This document shows positions 35,365-43,060 of a stretch of 64,000 nt of DNA, in pieces. The position numbers and the translations under genes were made by a program. Origin of the DNA: Cohnella sp. OV330 (GTDB lineage: Bacteria > Bacillota > Bacilli > Paenibacillales > Paenibacillaceae). The notes under the pieces were generated by a model that was not told the DNA's origin, did no database searches, and saw only the letters and a program-made list of their open reading frames with translations. The stretch's first letter is position 1, and each line of letters starts with the position of its first letter. The stretch is from assembly GCF_900112065.1 (NCBI RefSeq), contig NZ_FOKE01000011.1, positions 213,219-277,218 of the forward strand. Direction: 5' to 3'.

Positions 35365-35442
35365 TTAAACGGGCTTTAACGGATTACGTTCGCTTCCAAA
35401 GGCAGCAACGACGGCAGCTGGAACAATCATGAATGTACGCAT
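35365..35442 (-). CDS. BmrB-like leader peptide, 25 aa
   Basis: A short ORF starting ATG at 35442, 10 bases after a strong GGGAGG, and encoding MRTFMIVPAAVVAAFGSERN plus PLKPV, then TAA. A promoter-like pair lies 50-80 bp upstream and a strong hairpin follows 13 bp downstream. In B. subtilis the bmrCD exporter is controlled by ribosome stalling on the BmrB leader peptide, which prevents formation of a terminator when translation inhibitors are present. By position and architecture this is the equivalent. Sequence homology to BmrB was not checked. Confidence 0.75.
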   Translation of the reverse strand: MRTFMIVPAAVVAAFGSERNPLKPV

Positions 35443-35490
35443 CGAACGCAATCCTCCCTTCCAATTGTGAAATGTATTTGACACTTTGCC

Positions 35491-35520
35491 ACTTTACCAT
35501 CGGCCCACTGAAGCTGTCAA
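35491..35520 (-). promoter_or_regulatory. Candidate sigma-A promoter of the leader-bmrCD operon
   Basis: Minus strand: perfect -35 TTGACA (35515-35520), 18-bp spacer, -10 TAAAGT (35491-35496). Transcription would start about 40 bp upstream of the leader ATG. The rest of the 35521-35648 gap has no other recognised feature. Confidence 0.65.
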
Positions 35521-35648
35521 TGGGGTATTCGGAAAATTATGGGTCGTCTCCGCCCGTCCTCACGCTTGAAGCGTCCGGTTCAAAGGGTATAACTGAAGTA
35601 TATACACCGCGGGCTTGCTCGCGGATTTGAACGAAAGGCGGCGCCCTT

Positions 35649-36356
35649 ATGGGGTTTATACTCGTCTACATACTGATCGTGTTTCTTGTCATCGAGATTT
35701 CCGCCATCCTTATGCGCGCGACGGGGCTCGAGCATCCCATCGCGCGTTTTCAGGTCGTCTCGCTCCTGACCGGCACCGGCTTCACGACCAGGGAGTCCGA
35801 GCTGATCCTGGGACACCCGGTGCGCAGAAGGATCGGCATCTTCTTGATTCTGTTCGGGGCTTTCTCGCTCGCCGTCATGATCTCCTGCGTCAGCGCCATC
35901 ATCGCCCCCGCTTTTCATTTGTACCCGCTGTCGCTGGCGTCCGGCGCGCTCGTTCTCGTTTACCTCGCTCTCCGCATACCCGCTGTGACCAAGCAGCTGG
36001 AGAAGCGAATGAGCGGCGCCTTCCGTCAATCCTTCGCGATTCACGAGCTCGCGATTCAGGAGGTGCTATACTTAGAGAAGGAAGATGCCTTCATCGACAT
36101 TCCGATCGGCGAGGCGTCGCCCGCCATCGGCCGTACGATCAAGGATTTGTGCGACAGGTTGCCGGACGTGAATATCCTCTTGATCAAGCGCGGCACCATC
36201 GCGATCCGCGATCGCCGCATGGAAACGCCGCTTGAGGCGGGAGACGTGCTGTACGTATACGGGAGCATGAGACAGATCAAGCGCTCGTTCGGCGCCGAAC
36301 TTGAAGCGAAGAAGGTCATGGAACGCGACGAAAGGCAGGCGGTCTCACCTTTATGA
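35649..36356 (+). CDS. Membrane protein with C-terminal TrkA-C domain
   Basis: 235 aa. Two to three transmembrane segments (ILVYILIVFLVIEISAIL; IFLILFGAFSLAVMISCVSA; PLSLASGALVLVYLALRIP) flank a conserved-looking loop (LLTGTGFTTRESELI). A TrkA-C (RCK-C) domain follows at about residues 145-222 (FIDIPIGEASPAIGRTIKDL; LEAGDVLYVYGSMRQIKR). TrkA-C domains bind small ligands such as cyclic-di-AMP and gate cation transporters. The stop overlaps the ATG of the CorA-like gene (ATGA), so the two are translationally coupled. An ion-channel regulatory role is inferred. Confidence 0.8.
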   Translation: MGFILVYILIVFLVIEISAILMRATGLEHPIARFQVVSLLTGTGFTTRESELILGHPVRRRIGIFLILFGAFSLAVMISCVSAIIAPAFHLYPLSLASGALVLVYLALRIPAVTKQLEKRMSGAFRQSFAIHELAIQEVLYLEKEDAFIDIPIGEASPAIGRTIKDLCDRLPDVNILLIKRGTIAIRDRRMETPLEAGDVLYVYGSMRQIKRSFGAELEAKKVMERDERQAVSPL

Positions 36357-37822
36357 AGAAAGAGAACCATAGCGTGGTACAGCCGTTTCATCGCGGGGAC
36401 GAATCGGATCGGCCGATTCGGGAAGCGCACTTTCAATTTCTGTTTCCCTTCTCCCTGACGACCGATTGCCACAAAGACGTGAAAAACACGCTGGAACGGG
36501 AAGGCTTCACGCCCTTTCGGCTGAGCGCGCTGGAGCTGGAACAGGCATTTTACGGACCGAAGCATCGCGTGTCGCACCGCGATATGGAGCGTTATTACCT
36601 GCCGTTCACGAACCATGTCCTATTTCCTTCGGAAGACAACGAGGAAAGCTTTCAGCGCATGAGCAAAGCATTGGGCACGACGGCCGTGCTCCGAACGCGC
36701 TATTTCGATGCGCCGTTCGTCCTGCATGCCGTAGACGTCGTGCTTTGCCCGTTCGACACCGGCTTCATTACGCTTCGCGTCCAGCTGCTCAAGGAGAATA
36801 TAACCTTGACGGAGGCGATCGAATTCGCCGACCGTCTCCGCGCGCTCCAGGACGCCCACAGCGAGGACCGCGCCGCGAGTGTCGAGTACGAAGGCGAGTG
36901 CTATAAAGAGGTCCAGGATTTCATCTTCCAAGCCATCGTGCCTCATATGGTCGAACATCTCGACCGCACGCCGATGGATGGCGCGTACTTCGAAGAATTG
37001 CCTTACCTGATCGACGAGCGTATGTACGTCATGGCGAGCTATTCCTTTCCCGAAAATACGGAGATAACGCTCCTCGATCGCTATCGCGCTTCCAGGCTAG
37101 ACGGACTAGACGACAACGGCAATCCCTATATTAGCGCCTATTATATGCCCTACATCGAGGAATACTGCCGAAGCACCGGCCTCGAGCGGTGGGCGCCGTA
37201 TGCCTACTACCAGACCGACGAGAGCTGCTTCTGCTGCCTGAACAACCTGCCTGAGCGCAAATCGGACGCCATCGTCAACAAAATGTACGGCGAATATTAT
37301 TACGGCCTGCTGCTGAATCTTTTTCACCGCATCGTCCTGTTGAAGCTGTCGAACGCCTATTCCCGCGTCCAGATGGAACGAGATTCGGAGAAGACTGAGC
37401 TGCTCATCCGCGACATCACCACATTCTCGGCCAAGTACAACTTCCTCGAGGTGGTCTCGCAATCCCAGGGGCGGGAGATCTTCCTCCAACTGCGCAGGAT
37501 GTATGGCAACGACGAGCTGTTCGAGGATGTGAAGCAGACCCTTACCGATCTGTTCAAATATCAAGAAAACGCCAACTCGCGCCGCTCCAGCTACTTGCTG
37601 ACCGTCCTCACCATTTACACCGTCATCAGCGGGATCTACGGCATGAACCAGGTGATCGAGGATCTGAAAAATCCGATCAAATGGAGCAAAATGTCCGGCT
37701 ATTCGCCATTCGAATGGATCGCGCTCGCCGTCACCTGCAGCGGCCTGCTCGTCGCGTTCCTCCTCACCGGCAACATCTTGTGGAAGTGGGGCCGGGAGCT
37801 GCTCAAGCGGTTCAAAAGCTGA
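36353..37822 (+). CDS. Divergent CorA-superfamily-like membrane protein
   Basis: 489 aa. A long soluble N-terminal region (~430 residues) ends in an extended helix, then two transmembrane helices. TM1 (SYLLTVLTIYTVISGIYGMN) finishes in YGMN, the hallmark of CorA/Mrs2 magnesium channels, and TM2 is EWIALAVTCSGLLVAFLLTG. A short basic tail follows. The preceding helix also has the CorA-like order NxRRSSYLLTVLTIY. The N-terminus has no similarity I recognise and carries a C-F-C-C cluster (ESCFCCLNN). Probably a divalent cation channel regulated with the coupled TrkA-C protein; assignment rests on the C-terminus only. Confidence 0.65.
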   Translation: MKKENHSVVQPFHRGDESDRPIREAHFQFLFPFSLTTDCHKDVKNTLEREGFTPFRLSALELEQAFYGPKHRVSHRDMERYYLPFTNHVLFPSEDNEESFQRMSKALGTTAVLRTRYFDAPFVLHAVDVVLCPFDTGFITLRVQLLKENITLTEAIEFADRLRALQDAHSEDRAASVEYEGECYKEVQDFIFQAIVPHMVEHLDRTPMDGAYFEELPYLIDERMYVMASYSFPENTEITLLDRYRASRLDGLDDNGNPYISAYYMPYIEEYCRSTGLERWAPYAYYQTDESCFCCLNNLPERKSDAIVNKMYGEYYYGLLLNLFHRIVLLKLSNAYSRVQMERDSEKTELLIRDITTFSAKYNFLEVVSQSQGREIFLQLRRMYGNDELFEDVKQTLTDLFKYQENANSRRSSYLLTVLTIYTVISGIYGMNQVIEDLKNPIKWSKMSGYSPFEWIALAVTCSGLLVAFLLTGNILWKWGRELLKRFKS

Positions 37823-37831
37823 TGTCGCGCT

Positions 37832-37863
37832 GTCGTCGGGCACGCACGTGTATGCCCGACGAC
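37832..37863 (+). terminator. Strong hairpin after the CorA-like gene
   Basis: Perfect 11-bp arms GTCGTCGGGCA / TGCCCGACGAC, 10 bp after the stop codon. There is no T-run, so it may act as an RNA-stabilising hairpin or weak terminator. Confidence 0.55.
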
Positions 37864-37968
37864 TTCACATATCGCCATAGATAGGTGAGGGCACGAGCCG
37901 GGGCCCTAACCCTCTTCGCCGGTTTGCGCAAGTGAGGCCGCGGGTCGGGAAGACCACCCCTCTTCACC

Positions 37969-39211
37969 CGTTTTAACGATATCCCCTTCGCTCAGGAAGC
38001 GAACGAAAGTACGTAACTTAAGCATAGGCGGTTGAGCGGAGCTTCGTGCATACGGTTATTCGTGCGCTATCCTCCGCATATACCGCCGTTTCTTGAACGA
38101 TTGACACGGTTGCATATATCGCGAGGCGCTTATGAAGCGATTTTTTGACGCGATTTTGCATGCTTGCGACCCCATTTGATCGGTTGGATGCCGCCTCTCT
38201 TTCCAACCAAATCTCGGTATATAATCGTATTCGTCATGCCGCACAAACCGATCAATTCGATCATCGTATCGCTTCGGAACATACGGCGGAAACAAAACTC
38301 GTCAAGATACGCCTGCAAATGCTTCGGGCCGATCCCTCCGAACGTCCGGGCCAGCCACCTGACGGCTTCGTTCCATATCGCATGCAGCGCCGAACGTTCT
38401 CTCCGATTGCGGCGATCAAAGACCTTGATCTCGTGAGATTCGTCCCCCGCAAGGATTGCATGATTCTGCAAAAAACGTTCCAATTCGCACGAATCATTGG
38501 GACTGCCGGCGGCGGATTCCATCCGCTTGATCTTCAAACGCGTCATGGTGCCGGACGACTCGACTACAGAAGCGCCGACGATCACGGGATGCGCCCTATG
38601 CTCGGCCTCCGCGCCCATGCTGCTAAAACGACGGCTGTATTCGTATGCGTAAAACTCCCCAAGCACCTGTAGCTGTCCTTGCAGCGGGAGCTCCCGGTCC
38701 CATTGTTCGATGGCATAACGAAGCTTGTGATTCATCAGCCACGCGGTCTTGTAAGTGACCTGAATAAGCTCGGACAACAGCGTGGCGCTGATGCCGATCT
38801 GCATGAGATACATCGCCTGAAACCACTTGAAGAGCGGCGTGCGCGTGCCTTCAAGTACCGTGCCTGCCGTGAGCGAAGTCTGGTGCCTGCAGGACATGCA
38901 CTCGAACAACCGGCGTCCCCTTGATGAAACGTTGTAATGGTGCGGATGCAAACAACGGGGACATTTGTACCCGTTCGGCCATTTCGCCATAAAGAGGGCG
39001 CCCTCGCAGTCTTCCTCGCTATAAACCGGCATCCCGTCTCCAATCGAATATCGGCTTCCGCCCATGGCCTACACCTCGCTATAAGGGAACATTTGTTCTT
39101 ATTATAGCAAAAAATGGTTAACTTAGCTACTGTTTTTTTGCTTTTCGGTGCGGGTACCGATCCTTGCGAAGCGAGCGTCGTCTCCTGATCGAAGGGGATA
39201 TCTTTAAAACG
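37969..39211 (-). mobile_element. IS1595-like element bounded by dispersed-repeat copies
   Basis: The transposase gene is bracketed by a plus-orientation copy of the dispersed repeat at 37969-37998 (CGTTTTAACGATATCCCCTT CGCTCAGGAA) and an opposite copy at 39183-39211; the two match as inverted ends over ~29 bp with about two differences. This makes a 1.24-kb unit of the size of a simple IS. No 8-bp target duplication is visible outside the ends. The bounds are an inference: the same repeat also occurs many times without a transposase. Confidence 0.55.
38130..39065 (-). CDS. IS1595 (ISXO2)-like transposase, apparently degenerate catalytic site
   Basis: 311 aa. The transposase-associated zinc ribbon spans residues ~20-75, with Cys35, Cys38, Cys56 and Cys59 (KCPRC...FECMSC) followed by RHQTSLTAGTVLEGTRTPLF, diagnostic of the IS1595 family. 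Helical region TAWLMNHKLRYAI follows. The C-terminal family end is clear (GIGPKHLQAYLDEFCFRRMF). Where relatives have the first catalytic Asp (VDETY-like) this protein has VLGEFYAY at 134-141. It may therefore be inactive or domesticated, although the frame is intact at nearly family length. GAGGTG lies upstream of the ATG. Confidence 0.82.
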   Translation of the reverse strand: MGGSRYSIGDGMPVYSEEDCEGALFMAKWPNGYKCPRCLHPHHYNVSSRGRRLFECMSCRHQTSLTAGTVLEGTRTPLFKWFQAMYLMQIGISATLLSELIQVTYKTAWLMNHKLRYAIEQWDRELPLQGQLQVLGEFYAYEYSRRFSSMGAEAEHRAHPVIVGASVVESSGTMTRLKIKRMESAAGSPNDSCELERFLQNHAILAGDESHEIKVFDRRNRRERSALHAIWNEAVRWLARTFGGIGPKHLQAYLDEFCFRRMFRSDTMIELIGLCGMTNTIIYRDLVGKRGGIQPIKWGRKHAKSRQKIAS

Positions 39212-39304
39212 TGTCGGGCAAGCCATCGTTCCTGAGTAAAGGGGATATCGTTAAAATGTATGCACAAGCCATCGTTCCTGACTGAAGGGGATATCGTTAA
39301 AACG
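39183..39304 (-). repeat. Dispersed 30-bp repeat, three direct copies, 46-bp period
   Basis: Minus-orientation copies at 39183-39211, 39229-39258 and 39275-39304 begin exactly 46 bp apart; the intervening bases (GTGTCGGGCAAGCCATCG and variants) are also repeated. They sit directly upstream of the transposase gene. Between them and the start of the transposase gene (39066-39182) there is only an AT-rich promoter-like stretch. Confidence 0.88.
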
Positions 39305-39370
39305 TGTCGGAGAGTAGACTCAGGCCGATGGAGATCCAGCGGACATTGGAGCGGAAAGCAGCAGGGACAT

Positions 39371-39420
39371 AAAAAAGAGAACGCCGAAACGCCCCCTGAG
39401 GAGCGTCTTGCGTTCTCTAA
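39371..39420 (-). terminator. Terminator after the CxxH/CxxC-htrA genes
   Basis: AGAGAACGC / GCGTTCTCT arms and a long inner stem; the minus strand continues into TTTTTT. Confidence 0.88.
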
Positions 39421-39444
39421 ACGGCGGAGCTTCGGCAGCCTCGT

Positions 39445-39612
39445 TCAGACGACGAGAAAGTGTACCGGCTCCTTGCAATATTCGCAGTGCTGCGGCGGAT
39501 CCCAGGCGGAGAACTTGGTCTCCTGCAAATTGACGAGATCGGGCGCATCCTCGTATTCGTCGACGAAGGTGTCGATCGCGAGCTCTACGTGTTCTTTACA
39601 TACGCAATACAT
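39445..39612 (-). CDS. CxxH/CxxC small protein (BA_5709 family)
   Basis: 55 aa: MYCVCKEHVELAIDTFVDEY at the start and QHCEYCKEPVHFLVV at the end. The Cys-x-x-x-His and Cys-x-x-Cys pairs (C5, H8, C43, C46) form a probable small zinc site. This family is known from Bacillus genomes, where it lies next to the HtrA gene at the end of the WalRK locus, exactly as here. The ATG at 39612 is preceded by GAGGAAGGA. It begins 41 bp after the htrA stop and shares its terminator. Function unknown. Confidence 0.85.
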   Translation of the reverse strand: MYCVCKEHVELAIDTFVDEYEDAPDLVNLQETKFSAWDPPQHCEYCKEPVHFLVV

Positions 39613-39653
39613 GATGAGATGTCCTTCCTCTTGCCGAAGATCGGCTCATGTGG

Positions 39654-40958
39654 TTAGCCGTCGTTCTCGGTCTTCTCGACGAGCTTCACGCTGAGCTCGC
39701 CCTTCTTCCCGTCACGATAGTAGGTGATATCTAGCGTATCCCCGATCTTGGTCTTCGTATACAAGAACTTGCGCAAATCGAGGGTGCTGCTGATCGGCTG
39801 GCCGTCGAGCGCTACGATGATATCGTTAAAGGCAAGACCCGCCGCCTTAGCCGGGCCGACGGCTTCGAGGACGACTACGCCGTCCGTCACGCCGTCCGGT
39901 ACGACGAGCTCTTCGCCCGTCGGAACATCGTCGTCGTCGCCGTTCGAGTCGGGCGTAGCTTCGGCGTCGTCGGATGGCGCCTCATCCTCCGAGTTGGCGC
40001 TATTGTCCAGATAGATGGACAGATCCATCGAGTAGACGCCCAGATAAGGACGCATGATTTTGCCGTGCTCCATCAATTGGTCGACGATCGGCATGGCATC
40101 GTCGATCGGGATCGAAAATCCGATGCCCTCTACGCTCGTGTCCGCAACCTTCATGCTGTTGATGCCGACCACTTGACCGTTCAGGTTGACCAGCGCGCCG
40201 CCGCTATTGCCCGGATTGATCGGCGCCGAGATCTGGATGACCTCTTCCTCCCAATCGTAGACGCCGTCCTGGTTAAGGGAGATAGGCACCGTCGTCTTCA
40301 GATTGGAGACGATGCCGTTAGAGAGCGAGTCGCTGAACCCCAGCGGATTGCCGACCGCGATGACGGTCTCGCCCTTGCGCAGCTTGCCCGAATCCCCGAT
40401 ATCGGCGACTTGATTGATCCCCTTGTCGTCCGTCTCAAGGACGGCCAGATCGGTGATGGTATCCTTGCCTACGACGGTCGCCGTCTTTTTGGTGCCGTTC
40501 GACAGTACGATCTGAAGCTTCACGCTGTCTGCGATGACGTGGGCGTTCGTGATCATATAGGCCTTCCCTTTTTGCTTCAGGAAGATCACGCCGGAGCCCA
40601 AGCTGGTGCCTTCTTGGATCGCTGCCTCGTTGTTCGCGGACCCGCCTTGCGTCTGATTGATGACGCTCACGACGACGGGACCGACCTTGGCGGCGGCGGA
40701 GATGATCCGCTCATTCGTGTCGTAACCGCCGGTGACGCTGGAAGATATAGCCGGCGCCGCGGCGCCGCTTTTCGGACGGTCGACGGTCAGATAAAAAAGG
40801 GATGCAACCAGCACGGAGCTGGCCAGCGAAGAGACGAGCGCTATTTTCAAAGCGGAGTTCTGGCGGCCCCAACGGCTCGGCCGGTTCCAGGAGCCGGACG
40901 GCTCCCGGCTGCTCCGCTTTACTTTGGTAGAGTAAAAATCGTCTTTGAAAAAGCCCAT
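39654..40958 (-). CDS. HtrA/DegP-like membrane-anchored serine protease
   Basis: 434 aa. A cytoplasmic N-terminus of ~38 residues, a single TM helix at about 39-58, a trypsin-like protease domain at about 85-300, and one PDZ domain at about 365-425. The catalytic triad is visible: H140 (TNAHVIAD), D170 (ITDLAVLE), S252 (NPGNSGGAL). An acidic Asp/Glu/Ser linker (~325-350) precedes the PDZ. This is the YyxA/HtrC position at the end of the WalRK locus; it degrades misfolded proteins outside the membrane. Confidence 0.92.
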   Translation of the reverse strand: MGFFKDDFYSTKVKRSSREPSGSWNRPSRWGRQNSALKIALVSSLASSVLVASLFYLTVDRPKSGAAAPAISSSVTGGYDTNERIISAAAKVGPVVVSVINQTQGGSANNEAAIQEGTSLGSGVIFLKQKGKAYMITNAHVIADSVKLQIVLSNGTKKTATVVGKDTITDLAVLETDDKGINQVADIGDSGKLRKGETVIAVGNPLGFSDSLSNGIVSNLKTTVPISLNQDGVYDWEEEVIQISAPINPGNSGGALVNLNGQVVGINSMKVADTSVEGIGFSIPIDDAMPIVDQLMEHGKIMRPYLGVYSMDLSIYLDNSANSEDEAPSDDAEATPDSNGDDDDVPTGEELVVPDGVTDGVVVLEAVGPAKAAGLAFNDIIVALDGQPISSTLDLRKFLYTKTKIGDTLDITYYRDGKKGELSVKLVEKTENDG

Positions 40959-41102
40959 GAGACGCCTCCCTCGCTGACCGAATAAAAGCCAAGAAAAATG
41001 GAATGTACGGCGAGCGATTTGACTAAAATAGTAATAGATTCACAGATCCATAGCAAGCAAACCGACGACAAATCCCATTGGTAATGCAAGGAGGACAAGC
41101 GC

Positions 41103-41300
41103 GTGAAACCCACGTCTCCCCATTGGTCGTTCGTAGACTTCGCGGCGCAGCTCGCCGATCTGAAGGACGACCGTTATCGCCAGCTGCTGGCGCTTACCAC
41201 GCTGATCGAAGTGCTGGTCGATAAAGGCATCGTCACCGCAGAGGAACTGCGCCTGAAGTCGGAAGAGATGGAAGAAGAGCTGGAACGCCATCTGCTCTGA
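41103..41300 (+). CDS. Small helical protein of unknown function, 65 aa
   Basis: GTG start at 41103 after a strong AAGGAGG. The product is all-helical and acidic at the C-terminus (QLLALTTLIEVLVDKGIVTA, then EELRLKSEEMEEELERHLL), with the helix-turn pattern seen in small cation-site or subunit proteins; I cannot name a family with confidence. It is the only plus-strand gene inside the wal region, divergent from htrA with 144 bp between. Confidence 0.65.
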   Translation: MKPTSPHWSFVDFAAQLADLKDDRYRQLLALTTLIEVLVDKGIVTAEELRLKSEEMEEELERHLL

Positions 41301-41305
41301 CGGAC

Positions 41306-42112
41306 TTAGGCCTTCACCAGATCCCAAGCCGTAGGCCGGTCCGCATACGTATCGCACAAGGCGAACTCGTGCTTCTGGTAGAAAACGCCGTTATCTTCTA
41401 ATACGGTATTCACCGTAAGCTTCGCTAAATCCATCAAATTGTGCTCCTGGCTCAAATGAGCGAGGTACACGCGTTTGGTGCGGCCTTCGGATACGAGCCG
41501 GCATAGCGTATCGCCGGCCGCTTCGTTCGACAGATGGCCCATGTCGCCGAGGATGCGGCGTTTGATATTCCAAGGATATCGGCCCATCCGGAGCATGTTG
41601 ATATCGTGGTTGGCCTCCAGCACGAGTACGTCCGACTCCAGCAGTTGACTCATGACCTTGTCGCTGACATAGCCCAGATCGGTGGCCAGCGTCAGCTTTG
41701 CGCCGTCGGACCGGAAGCAATAGCCCACCGGCTCTTCCGCATCGTGCGAGATGGCGTACGATTCGATTCGCAGATCGAACAGCTCCATCACGCCGCCTGT
41801 GGGCAGCACCTTGCGTTGTTCGTCCGGCAGCTCGCCCACGTGCTTGTTCATAGCGCCCCACGTCTTCTCGTTCGCATAGACGGGGAGGCCGTATTTGCGG
41901 GCAAATGCGCCCAGTCCTTTAATATGGTCAGAATGCTCGTGCGTCACGAAGATGGCGTCCAGCTCGCTGCCCGACACCTCGCGCTCCTGCATGAGCGATT
42001 CGATTTTTTTGCCGCTTAGACCGGCATCGATGAGCACCGTCGCCGCGCTTGAGGACACGACGGTCGCGTTGCCCGTCGATCCGCTGGACAGCACCGTGAA
42101 GCGAAGTCCCAT
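41306..42112 (-). CDS. walJ: WalJ/YycJ-type metallo-beta-lactamase-fold hydrolase
   Basis: 268 aa. Metallo-beta-lactamase fold with the binuclear site THEHSDHIKG at ~58-67, the later ligand Asp in TLATDLGY and His in the C-terminal HLSQEH. The start MGLRFTVLSSGSTGNATVV is typical of the YycJ family of exonuclease-like hydrolases, linked in Bacilli to coordination of wall metabolism, replication and mismatch repair. Follows walI on the same strand with a 136-bp gap. Confidence 0.93.
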   Translation of the reverse strand: MGLRFTVLSSGSTGNATVVSSSAATVLIDAGLSGKKIESLMQEREVSGSELDAIFVTHEHSDHIKGLGAFARKYGLPVYANEKTWGAMNKHVGELPDEQRKVLPTGGVMELFDLRIESYAISHDAEEPVGYCFRSDGAKLTLATDLGYVSDKVMSQLLESDVLVLEANHDINMLRMGRYPWNIKRRILGDMGHLSNEAAGDTLCRLVSEGRTKRVYLAHLSQEHNLMDLAKLTVNTVLEDNGVFYQKHEFALCDTYADRPTAWDLVKA

Positions 42113-42248
42113 AAGCTTTGTTTCCCTTCTCTCTTCTCTCCGGCAAGGCTATATGTCTCTCTAAGGATCTTTATAGTCGCGCACTCTATTTTATTCTATC
42201 AGATTAGAGCCCTTCAGCGTTAATTACTTCATGTCGCGCTCGCGAATT

Positions 42249-43019
42249 TTACGGTACAGAGAGCGGTTCGAGCGAAGTTTCTTTGTCCGTGGAAACTTCG
42301 CCGCTGGCCGCGTTGACGTAAAATACGCCTCCGTCTTCAAGCAGGATACGCCAGGAAGGCGCGGCGACCTGCGTATCGGAGTTGAAGATGCCTTGCCCGT
42401 GATAACCGAGCTGCACTTCCTTGACGGCGGCGCCTGCCGGCAAGTACTTTTTGAGGATCAGGCTCGTGAGCGCCTGAGTCGCCGGCAGCACCTTCTGGTC
42501 CGGCCCGCCCTCGGACGGCAGCGTCTCGATCAGGTCCTGGCTGTATCCCTGAATTTTCTGCTCGCTGTAGTAGAGGATCAGCTTGGCGTCGAAGAGAGGC
42601 AGGCCCTCCACCGTGCGATTGAATGCGTACTCGCCTTCCCCGGCGCTGCCGTAATAATCGAATTGATATCTCGTTAGATCGGGAATGACTTCCCCCAGCG
42701 CCTGCTGCAGCTCCTTGTTGTTGAACACGATGCGCGTCTCCCGGGGCGGCTCGATCGCGATCCGCTGATCGCCTGCGGTACCGGCGGGCACCTGCTGCTT
42801 GTACGTGATATCGCGCAGGCTCGGCGTATCCGTCGGAATCTTGGCCTCGATGCGGATGTTCTTCTCCTGCATGATCTGCCTGGCCTCGGCGGGCAGGGAG
42901 GTCCAGTCGACCGTCGAGTCGATTCTCTCCCGCCACTCAAGCCAAAGCTGATAACCGAGCACGATGTTCAGCGCAAAAAAAGCGACGATGAGAACGGTCT
43001 TCGCTCTTCCCCAGTCCAC
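42249..43019 (-). CDS. walI: WalI (YycI) regulator of WalK
   Basis: 256 aa. A single N-terminal TM anchor (TVLIVAFFALNIVLGYQLWL) and an extracellular beta-rich domain. With WalH it restrains the WalK kinase in B. subtilis by membrane contacts. The GTG at 43019 (VDWGRAKT) is chosen because GGAGGGGGGAG precedes it. The extension to 43106 would overlap walH by 46 bp and lacks a ribosome binding site; with this start the overlap with the walH end disappears, leaving 41 bp. Confidence 0.9.
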   Translation of the reverse strand: MDWGRAKTVLIVAFFALNIVLGYQLWLEWRERIDSTVDWTSLPAEARQIMQEKNIRIEAKIPTDTPSLRDITYKQQVPAGTAGDQRIAIEPPRETRIVFNNKELQQALGEVIPDLTRYQFDYYGSAGEGEYAFNRTVEGLPLFDAKLILYYSEQKIQGYSQDLIETLPSEGGPDQKVLPATQALTSLILKKYLPAGAAVKEVQLGYHGQGIFNSDTQVAAPSWRILLEDGGVFYVNAASGEVSTDKETSLEPLSVP

Positions 43020-43060
43020 CTTCGCTCCCCCCTCCTCGAAAATTTGCTTTGTCGTTCGGA

